Assembly (NCBI GenBank): GCA_029262065.1
Contig: JAJDAC010000014.1
Coordinates: 1 to 64,000 of the forward strand
Direction: 5' to 3'
From: Candidatus Krumholzibacteriota bacterium
GTDB lineage: Bacteria > Krumholzibacteriota > Krumholzibacteriia > JAJRXK01
Length of the DNA: 64,000 nt
Positions 17,902 to 27,400 of the stretch are shown here, one piece after another. The notes beneath the pieces were generated by a model. The model was given only the letters and a program-made list of their open reading frames with translations. It made no database searches and was not told the origin of the DNA. Numbering within the stretch: position 1 is the stretch's first letter; the number at the start of each line of letters is the position of its first letter. A program made the position numbers and the translations under genes.

Positions 17902-17962
17902 AAGAAGCGGCCCGGTCGAACTGGTATGGGGCCTGTCTCTCGAATTACCGGGCCGCTACTTC
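17902..17962 (-). terminator. Long inverted repeat spanning the stop codon of the FlgD-domain protein
   Basis: On the minus strand GAAGTAGCGGCCCGGT (containing the TAG stop at 17956-17958) pairs with ACCGGGCCGCTTCTTC about 29 bases later, giving an 11-base-pair GC core plus a 4-base outer stem after one mismatch. There is no T-run behind it, so it may act as a transcript-end stabiliser, with the intrinsic terminator at 17837-17877 just downstream. Confidence 0.5.
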
Positions 17963-20900
17963 AAGAGCGTCATCTTCCTGGTGATCGACTGATCGAAGCC
18001 CACCACCGAGTACAGGTAGATACCACTGCTGACCGCCTGACCCTGATCGTCCGTTCCGTTCCATTGGATCGGATGCTCACCGGCGTCGACCACCTCGTTC
18101 AGGAGGGTCCGGACCAGTTCGCCCCGGATGTTGTACACCTTGACGGAAACCTCGCCACGCGTGGGCGCGGTGAACCGGATCGTGGTGATGGGGTTGAACG
18201 GATTGGGGTGATTGGAAGCCACCGAGAACTTCTGGGGCACGTCATCAGCGGCGGTCGGCAACCCGCTGCCGCTGCCGTGTCCGAAGCCCTGGAGGATCTC
18301 CTGCAGAAGCAGTGCGCGGTTGGCAATTCCGCCCGGTCCCTTGGCGTTCACGATGACATCGTTCACGTATACGAAACCGTAGGGGAACGTGAGGTTCACC
18401 CGCTGGTACTGCACGGTGTTGATCGTCACCGTTCGCTCGTGCCACACACCCGCCGAAGCATTGTTGTAGAGCCCCATGGTGGTCGGATTGACGAACCCGT
18501 GGCTCGATACGGCGCCGGGAAGCGGGCTGATGCTGTCGAACTGGTTGATGCCAAGGCACCCTCCAAAGGCAACGTAGTTCTGCGAGAACACGCCGGGAAC
18601 GTTGCCCGTGGGCTGAACGATGGGCGAGGCCTGGCCGTCGATCTCGTCGCGTACGTTGTCGTCCTGGATGTCCACGCCCATGATCGTGCTTAGGTACGTG
18701 AAACCCGCTCCGCCGCCACTGCCCAGGAACGACGACAGGTTGTCTCCGAAGTACACCATGTAACGGTCGCCGGCCAACCCGTCCCAGGCCGTCAGAGTAC
18801 CCAGATCGTCGCCCTTGTCGTTGGATGCGTCGTCGGAACCGTCACTCAACAGGTCGTCAGATAGATTGCCACTGAAGTAGATGAGGCAGTCGTATCCACC
18901 CAGCTGCGCGCCGGTCGCTCCATGGGCACCGGCCGAGCCGATACCGTTGCTGACCTGTGAGCTGGGTCCGCGCACGGTGTAGGTGTCGAAATCCATGCCT
19001 TCGAGCATGCCTATCTGGCCGGCCGCGCCAAGGAAGTCGTTCTCGCCGCCGCGGTGACCGAAGTCGTTGATCACGAGTGCCTTGGGCTGGGTGATGCCCA
19101 TGCCGACGCGGAGCGAGGGCAACGCGCGGATCGTGAACACGCGACTGTAGCCATCGCCGCTCACGAAGCCCGAGATGTCGCCCGGCAGCGTGGTCGTGTT
19201 CGACTGATCGTCGGTGGCCGAGATGTAGTACCGAATGATATCGCCGGGGAAGAACATGGCGTCTTCATTCGATTGCCACGGCGCGCTCAGGTTGGCGGGG
19301 CCCTCGTTGGGGAAATCGAACACGAAGCGGTCGGGGATGACGGTACCGGTAATGCCGACGCGGGCGGAGTCGCCCGGTGCGCTTCCCGTCCACTGGTCCC
19401 AGCCGAATATCGTAGTACCCGACAACGTGGCTCCCGCCGGCATGACGCGCACGCCGTCGAACAGTGGGTTGGCTTCGAGAATCCACTCCATCGTGGGGTT
19501 GCCCACCAGGGACGATCCCGGCAACGTCGGTACGACATCCACAATCATGGAATCGCCAGGTATGTTGTTGGTACCCGTGCTTATGTCGCGGGCCATATCC
19601 AGGCGTACCGACATGAGGGCGGGGTCGATGGAATAGTCGAAGGAACCATTGGTGGGGAAGCCGTCGTTGAACGTGTCGATGTTGCGCGTCGCGAACGCCG
19701 GGCCACCCAGGTCGTAGCGCCAGAACGACGTGTTGTCGAAGGCCGGCGAGGGTGTGGAGTCGTCGCCGGGCGATCCGAACAGGTCGGCCAGGTCCAGGGC
19801 GCCCAGCGCGAACTGCACCCTGTCGGGTGCCTGTACCATGAGATCGCTGACGTCGGCTTGCACGTTGGTGTAGGTGCCGCCCCCATCGCCGAAGTACACG
19901 AAGCCGCGGCTTTGCCAGGGGCTCCAATCGCCCACGCCGTCGGTGCTACGCACCTGCCAGGTCCAGAAGAAGCCGTTCTCCAGGGGCAGATGTTGCCAAA
20001 CCGAGAAACGGATGAACGCGCCACCCATGAGCCCGTCGTCGAGCGTGCTACCGGCGTCGTCCCAGTCGATTTCGGGAGACCACCACTCGTTGTTCAGGGG
20101 AACCAGGCCGTTGGTAAGGCCACCGTTGTAGTTCAGGACCCAGGAGCCAATTACACCGTAGTTCCAGTTGCTGGAAATCGTGCCCCCGGTCGACTGGCCC
20201 GCGCCGTTGTTGGGCGGGGTACCATCGTCCACGAAGCCGATCTGCGGCGAGAGGTTGTCCCGGCAGGGGTCGACGTCGCGGAGCTGGGGCATGACCTTAC
20301 CAAAGTCGCCCACGAAGTCGGCGGCCGACGGCGTCCAACCCTCGCGGTCGAACTGTCCGCCCCCAACGTCGCTGAACGTGGCCACGCCGTCATCACCGTT
20401 GCTGGTGACGAGGACTCCATTGATGTAGACGCGGATATTGTCGACCTGCGCCGCACCGTCGGTGGGCCACATGCCGTCTTCGTCCGACCAGCCGCTGTCG
20501 CTGATCACGCGCAGGCGTAGACGGACCTCAAAGTTGTTGTACATGAGCGGGGTGAACAAAAAGGTGTCGTCGTAGCTCACCGGGGTGAATACGCCGCCCC
20601 CGTCCTTGTTCGTTCCATCGAGGCAAAGACGCGGAACCCAGACGCCACCGGAATCGATTTCCACGCAGAAGAAGTCGTAGCCGGGCTCGGTGTCGTGGTT
20701 GAAGTCGAAGGTCAGGCGAACGTCGCTGTTGATCGTGGGGTTGGTTACCACTGACCACGCAAGCAGATCGTCCCACGAGTTGCCGTAACCCGGTGGCGTG
20801 GCGTAGCCCGGAGCACCGGCGGGGACGCCCGACCACATGGCCAGGTTGCCCGGCGCGGGATCGAGGGTGTCGGCGTTGAATGTACTCTCGTGCCAGAACG

Positions 20901-21195
20901 CAGGATTCTCGGTTCGATCCACACTCGTCCAGCCCTGCTGATCCGGCGCGAGGAACGGTGTTTCGAACTGACCTTCGGGGAGCCGGTTGTTGACCCCTTT
21001 CAGGTTGCCTCCGTAGATGTTGAAGGTGTCTACCGAGGCTTTCGAGAGCCCCGGCTTTCCACCATGCTGGACCGCGTTCGGATTGGGGACCGCGATCTGA
21101 GGCGTTGGTTGCGGTTGGTCCCAGGAGGACGCGGAACATGGAAGGGCGAGCGCGACGAGCGAGATGATCGTCGCGGAAATTGCGAGAACCTTCAT
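17956..21195 (-). CDS. Large secreted protein with C-terminal FlgD-like (type IX-like) Ig domain
   Basis: A 1,079-residue protein with a Sec signal peptide (1-23, cut near CSAS). The N-terminal two thirds are Asp/Gly/Asn/Trp-rich beta-type sequence resembling surface or carbohydrate-binding repeats (FRVWQH-like and WSPWQSRG segments) without a family I can name. At about 700-890 there is an alpha/beta region (ALVINDFGHRGGENDFLG, then GYDCLIYFSGNLSDD, then DRYMVYFGDNL) that looks like a GATase-like Rossmann domain. The last about 85 residues, from NHPNPFNPITTIRF to the terminal KMTLLK with VKVYNIRGELVRTL and SSGIYLYSV, match the FlgD-like Ig/type IX sorting-type C-terminal domain. The ATG at 21195 is preceded by a good promoter. 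Function unknown; likely exported and surface-exposed. Confidence 0.75.
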   Translation of the reverse strand: MKVLAISATIISLVALALPCSASSWDQPQPTPQIAVPNPNAVQHGGKPGLSKASVDTFNIYGGNLKGVNNRLPEGQFETPFLAPDQQGWTSVDRTENPAFWHESTFNADTLDPAPGNLAMWSGVPAGAPGYATPPGYGNSWDDLLAWSVVTNPTINSDVRLTFDFNHDTEPGYDFFCVEIDSGGVWVPRLCLDGTNKDGGGVFTPVSYDDTFLFTPLMYNNFEVRLRLRVISDSGWSDEDGMWPTDGAAQVDNIRVYINGVLVTSNGDDGVATFSDVGGGQFDREGWTPSAADFVGDFGKVMPQLRDVDPCRDNLSPQIGFVDDGTPPNNGAGQSTGGTISSNWNYGVIGSWVLNYNGGLTNGLVPLNNEWWSPEIDWDDAGSTLDDGLMGGAFIRFSVWQHLPLENGFFWTWQVRSTDGVGDWSPWQSRGFVYFGDGGGTYTNVQADVSDLMVQAPDRVQFALGALDLADLFGSPGDDSTPSPAFDNTSFWRYDLGGPAFATRNIDTFNDGFPTNGSFDYSIDPALMSVRLDMARDISTGTNNIPGDSMIVDVVPTLPGSSLVGNPTMEWILEANPLFDGVRVMPAGATLSGTTIFGWDQWTGSAPGDSARVGITGTVIPDRFVFDFPNEGPANLSAPWQSNEDAMFFPGDIIRYYISATDDQSNTTTLPGDISGFVSGDGYSRVFTIRALPSLRVGMGITQPKALVINDFGHRGGENDFLGAAGQIGMLEGMDFDTYTVRGPSSQVSNGIGSAGAHGATGAQLGGYDCLIYFSGNLSDDLLSDGSDDASNDKGDDLGTLTAWDGLAGDRYMVYFGDNLSSFLGSGGGAGFTYLSTIMGVDIQDDNVRDEIDGQASPIVQPTGNVPGVFSQNYVAFGGCLGINQFDSISPLPGAVSSHGFVNPTTMGLYNNASAGVWHERTVTINTVQYQRVNLTFPYGFVYVNDVIVNAKGPGGIANRALLLQEILQGFGHGSGSGLPTAADDVPQKFSVASNHPNPFNPITTIRFTAPTRGEVSVKVYNIRGELVRTLLNEVVDAGEHPIQWNGTDDQGQAVSSGIYLYSVVGFDQSITRKMTLLK

Positions 21196-21253
21196 CCTGG
21201 CTGACTCCTAGGGATGTCGTGGCAGAGTGGGGGCTGGTCCCGATGTGCCCACT

Positions 21254-21283
21254 AGCATAGCTGGTCTGTGGTCGCAGTGTAAA
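21254..21283 (-). promoter_or_regulatory. Candidate sigma-70-type promoter for the 1,079-residue secreted protein
   Basis: On the minus strand TTTACA (21283-21278) and TATGCT (21259-21254) are separated by 18 bases, five and four of six consensus matches respectively. Transcription would start near 21247, about 50 bases before the ATG at 21195. Confidence 0.4.
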
Positions 21284-21495
21284 GGGACCCATGCCCGGCC
21301 CCGCATTCGCGTTTCGCCAGCGTTTGGGCGGTTCGGGGAACCACAGGGCAAGCTGGGGAACGGGGGCCCCGCATCGACCCATGGCATGTGCTTTGCGTTA
21401 CAGCTCGGTCGCTCCCTGCGTTATGTGGCGCAGGTATCGACATCATTGCTCAGATCGGGCGCGCGATCTGGAACCGACAACAACGCGAGCGCAAA
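21284..21495 (+). promoter_or_regulatory. Leader region of the surface-protein/motor operon
   Basis: The right part of the 300-base divergent gap. The operon's promoter should be here, but I find no clear -35/-10 pair on the plus strand. The ribosome-binding site of the first gene (GAGCGC before ATG at 21496) is weak. Confidence 0.3.
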
Positions 21496-24400
21496 ATGAT
21501 TCGAAACAACGCCTGGTTGGTCGCGGCCGCTCTGGTCCTGGCCATGATAGTTCCGCAGACGGCCTACGCGTTCGACTACCTGGAAATAACGGTAGTCAAC
21601 CCGCAGATCGTCCAAGGCCGGCCGGCGGTAACGGTGGAGGTGGCCTATAGCGTGCGCGTTCGCGCCGTGAATGCCAACGGTACCACCGACACGACGGCCG
21701 ATTTCATCAACGCCGAGTTGTACTCGCCTGACGTGCCAGCGACGCTACCGTCCAGCGCGTACCTGCAGGCGGGCGAACGTCAGTTCGACAATCTGGTCAT
21801 GCTGGCCGACGGACAGCCCGTGCGGTTGCGCGTGCGCGACGCCGACGACGGCTCGGTCCCGTTCGGCGAAATCCTGATCGACTGCTACAACTTCGTGGAT
21901 CGATTCAACGTGGTGGTACCCGGCGGCGACAAGTTCGTCGACCAGGCCATCAACATCACCTTGCAGGCGCTGGATCAGAACGGCGATCTGGTCCTGAACT
22001 TCCGCGACGACGTTACGTTGGACGCGCTGGTGGGTGACTTCGCGTCGGGTCCCACCACGAACGTGGCGGGCACCTCGTTTACGCTGGGTGCAGTCACGGT
22101 TCCGGTGACGTTCTGGGGCACTGATCCCGCCACGCGCGAAAACGAACTCACGGCCACCAACGCCATCACCTATCCCGGGCAGGGACTTCCCGCGTCGGGT
22201 CAGGCCACGGTTACGCCGCTACGGCCGGGTCCGCTGAACACCGTCATGCTGCTGTTGCCCGGTGAAACGCTGACGCCCGGCGTGAGCCCAGGTAAGACCG
22301 GCACGCCGAACGCCCAGATTTCCGGTATCGCCTTCCCCGGCGTCGACGTCTACGCCACCGACCTCCACTGGAATCCGGTGGAGCCGCCGACCTATCCCAC
22401 GCTGACGTGGAGCACCGACGACCCCAGCGGCGGAGTCTCACTTCCGGCCGGCGGCGGCATGTCGGGCAACGCCGAACTCGACGAGTCGGTCACCCTGATC
22501 TCGTCGGGCCTGCGTCGCGTGACCGCGACCGCGAGCGGTGCGATTTCTTCCAGCAGCGACAGCTTCGTGCAGTTGAATCCCGAAGGTCTTGACCATTTCG
22601 TGTTCGACTACGCGGTCTGGGACACGACGGACGTGCAGGTCACGACAATTCCGTTCCAGCTGCGCGTGCGGGCCGAGGACATCAACAACAATCCGTTCCC
22701 GTTCAACGGCCAGGTCACCATCCGCGCCCTGCTGGGCACGTCGGACGAGAGCGAAGATTACGTCATCGTCAACAACAGCACGTTCGTGAACGGACAGCTG
22801 GACGCCCTGGTGCAGGTAACCAAGCGCGCCTTCAGTGCCCGCGTCATTGTCGACAGCAACGGCGCCGTGGTTGGAACCAGTGGTCGCTTCCAGGTGAACT
22901 CAGGGCCGCTGGATCGGATCATGACTACGTGGCCGGGCGAAACCTGGGTGCCTGGTTTGAACGACGACACGTTCAGCGGCAACATCGGAAATCCCAACTC
23001 CACCGTGGCCGGGGCGGAAGTGTTTCCCGTTACCGTGCGTCCGGTGGATCGCTACGGCAACATCGTGTCGGGCCAACGCAACGTCACGGTGTCGTCGGGC
23101 ACGGGCTATTTCGAGCTGCCCGACTATCCGAACAATCTGATTTCCTTGAACAACCCGGTGGACGTGCGCGTGATCCTTCGCACGTACCAGACACAGACGC
23201 TTACCTGCGACGCCAGTGGCGTGGGCCCCGAACCCTCCAGCGGTGTATTTGTTTCGCCCGCGCCGTACGGGCGGATGGTCGTGGAGGCTCCGGGGGAGAC
23301 CCTGGATCCGGGAATCTTCGACACGCTCGAAGACGACGGAAAGATCGGCAACCCGTCGGTGCAGGACGCCGGCGTGCCCTTCGACGTACGGGTGTACGCG
23401 GTGGATTCCTACTGGAATCCCATTACCGACCTTGATCCCGCATTGCCCATTTCCACCAACTTCGACAGTAGCGACCCGGCCGCCGTACTGCCTTCGTCGC
23501 CGCAGTCCCTGACCGACAACTCGGTGGACTTCACGGTCACGCTGATCACGCTGGCCGACCCGAATCAGCAGACGGTGGAAGTGGATGATCCCGCGAACGG
23601 AGTCTCGGCCTTCGTGCCGATTCCGCTCAAGGCCGGTATCATCGATCACTTCGATATCGGCGTGAACAACTCGAGCAATCCCACGCCCAATGACGTGCTG
23701 CTCGACATTCCCGATCACCAGGCGGGTTCATCGCTACCCAACGTCACCATCGTGGCGCGGGATGTGTTCAACAACCACATCGCTGACTACACCAACGACG
23801 TCACGCTGTTTGTCGATCATGGCACCAACGTGCTTACGCCGCAGACCGTGAGCATGGGCGATGGCTTTGGCTCGGGCACCTACCAGGGTGTCTGGCGTGG
23901 GCCGATTCAGATCACCAAGGCCGGCGTCGACGTGCGACTGTTCGCACGCGAGGAACTGTTTGCCACCACCGACAGCAGCAACGCGTTCACGGTCTTTGCC
24001 GGCCCCTACGGCGACCTGGTGTTGCTCTTGCCGGGCGAATCGCACACTCCCGGTATCGCGCCGGGCAAGGTGGGTACGCCGTTGCCGACAATCGCGGGCG
24101 ATCCCGTGGTGGCTACCGTTCTGGCGACCGACGCGTACTGGAACCCGGTTACGTCGCAACCCGCGGTACACCTGGCCAGCAGCGACTACTTCCAGATGAT
24201 CTCGGCCAACGATCAGCCGTTGGATCCCGACGGAACGGCCACGTTCGACCTGTTGTTCCGGGCCGCCACGTTGCAAACGCTTTCGGTTTCCGATTTGATT
24301 ACACCGGCCAACGCCGATGAGTCGGACATCCTGGTATCACCCGACGAATTCGCGCGCCTGATGATACTCCTGCCCGGAGAAACAGCCCAGCCCGGCGGCC

Positions 24401-27400
24401 CCGAGGCCGATGGCAAGACGGGTACGCCCACGACCCAGATCGCCAGCATTGATTTCGATGTGCGCATGCATTCGGTGGATCAGTTCTGGAACCGGGTCGA
24501 CAACAGTACCGAGCACATTCATCTGGCTACCGACGACGCTTCGGTCACGCCCACCAACCCGGTCAACAATGACCAGCAGTTGGTGAACGGCGAGATCATC
24601 ATGCCCATGTTCCTTACGACGACCGGCTTCGTCACGTTGTCGACGTCGGCATTGGACGATCTGGCCATCGTCGGCCAGTCGGTGACGGTGGAGGTGGAGC
24701 AGGGGTCGCTGTACCAGATCACGACTCCGGCTACCGCGGCGGTGGGGCCACCGGCCGCGTTCAGTATGACCATTGCGTTGCTGGACAGCCTGGGAAGCCC
24801 GGTCCCCGAAGCCAACAACTTCGTGGACATCAAGGCGTTCCGAAGCAATCTGCAGCCGGCGTCGTCCACGCTGCAGGTAACGCAGGCGCAGCTGAACGCC
24901 GGTACGGTGACCATCACGAATCAGGCCTATGATACGGTGGAAGAAATCGTTCTGCAGATCACCGATGCGTCAGGGCGGGCCAGCTACAGCAATCCCATTA
25001 TCATGACCGCCAACGGTCTGGAGTACGTGGTCACGGTCGGCACCGATCCGCCGCCGCGCGTCGGTCCCCCGGCGACGTTCCCGGTGAGCGTGGTTTTGCG
25101 CGACACCGATACGCAAACCATCATCGATGACGACCGCGATTTCACGGTGGAGGTCTACAACTCGCTGGGCGGGTTGGGCGCGGGCGTCTGGGCGGTTACG
25201 AACCAACGACTCGACCGCGGTACCATTACATTCCAGCAAAGCTACACGCGCGCCGAGAACATCTACATACGCATCAGCGACTCGACGGGTCTGGAAGGCT
25301 TCAGTCCTGTTTTTGCCGTGGCCCACGACGGCTACAAGCGGTTGCAGATCGTGGCGCCGGGCGAAGTGGTTGAGCCAGGCGTGGCCGCGTTCGACGCCGA
25401 AGGAAAGTCGGGTACGCCGGACCGGCATCGTTCGGGTGAGCCCTTTCCCATTACGGTTCGCGCGGTGGATCAGTACTGGAACCTGGCATCGGATATCGAT
25501 ACCGGCGACCTGCGACTGGTAGCCAGTGACAATTCGTTTTCATTGCCGGGCAACCCGAACGTAAACAACGTGCCGTTCGTGAACGGCCGTCGCACCTTCA
25601 CGGGTTTCTTGACCGACCAGGGCACGGTGGATGTCACCGTGTACGATGAAGCCGATCTGGCCAAGCCGGAGCAGACGGTGGGCGTGCCGATCGATCCTCC
25701 GTACGAGTACCAGATCACGGTGCCCGCCACGGCGAGCACGGGCCCGGTGCCTGGTTTCCAGGTGGTCGTCACGTTGATCGACCCCACCACGGGCAATGTG
25801 GTGCCATCGGCCCAGAACCGGGTGTATCTCACCGCGCTGCAGACCAATCTGGCGCTGGCCAGTGGGACCCTGGGTGTACCGGAAACGCAGTTGATCGACG
25901 GTGCCGCCGTGGTCAACAACCAAAGCTACAGCACGGTCGAAGACATCATTCTGCGGGTCAGCGATGACTTCGGTCGTGAAGCATTCAGTACGGTCATCCA
26001 AATGGATACCGGCGGACTGTTCTTCTCGGTATCGATTCCCGATTCGGCCACGGTCGGTCCGCCCGTGAGCTTCCCGCTCACGGTCGAGTTGCTGGATTCG
26101 AACACCGGTGAGCGGGTCACCACGCAGGACCGATTGGTCGACATCGAAGTGTTCAGCGCCAGCTCCGGGCTGGCGGGTACGGGGGCGCTAGGCGTTCGGC
26201 AGGGACTGTTGGAACAGGGCCTGTTGACGATCTCGCAAACCTACTCCAAGGCCGAAGACATCTTCCTGCAGGTGAACGACGACACCGGGGTGACCGGAAT
26301 CAGCAACACGTGTCGTGTGCTGGCCGACGGTTTCAAGCGATTGCAGATCGTGGCGCCCGGCGAGATGCCCGAAGCCGGCGCCTTGTCGGGCACCGGCAAA
26401 TCGGGGGTCGTGCTGACGCAGCAGGCCGAGGTCCCGTTCAGCGTTCAGATCCGCGCGGTCGATCAGTATTGGAACATGGTGAACACCATTTCCGATGGCG
26501 TGATCCGGCTGACCAGCTCCGGCAACACCTTGTTGCTCGAGGATCCGGTGGATGAGGGTGCTCCGTTCGTGAACGGCGCGCGCGACTTCCGCATCATATT
26601 GGGTGATCCCGGCGTGGTGGCGGTGTTCGCCACCGACGAGAGTCGTCCTTCGGTGAGCACCGGTCGTGTTGACATTCCGGTGAACGAAGCCGAGTACCGT
26701 GTGATTCTGCCGGACCCGGCCGTGGTTACCGCGGGTCCTCCGTCGACGTTTGCCGTCACTGTCCGCTTGGTCAATCCGGAGACGGAAGAACGGATCAACG
26801 CCGGCAACGACTTCAACATGCGGGCACTGCTTCCCGACCGGACCGCGGCCAGCAATACCCTGGGTATCGATACCGGTACCCTGGTGGCGGGTGAGGCGCA
26901 GGTAACCGGTCAGAACTACGCGACCAGCGAGACCATCGTCATCGAGGTTACCGACTCGCGTGGACGCGTGGCTTACAGCGACGAGTTGGTGGTGGCCCCG
27001 GTGGGCGTTACCTGGTCGGTCGCGGTACCCGACACCGTCTACGCGGGCCAGCCGTGGTCCATGGACGTGCAGCGCATCGACATCGTGACCGGACAGATCG
27101 TGACCAGTGACGATCGCAATTTCACGCTGACCGCGTTCAGCGGCAACGCACCGCGACCCGACATTGCGTTGGATCCCAATGGTGTGTTGTGCACGACTTC
27201 GGGTACCACCTCCGGTGGCACGGTTACGCTGGCCGGACAGTGCTACGACCGCGCCGAGGCAATCTTCCTGGAGCTGACGGACTCGTTTGACGAAGGAACG
27301 TTCAGTACCGTCATCCAGGTACTTCCGGATGTTGCCGCGGAATTGAATCTGTTCGTGGAAGAACTGCCTGGTCAGCCGTTGAATCGTCCGTTGCGTCCAG

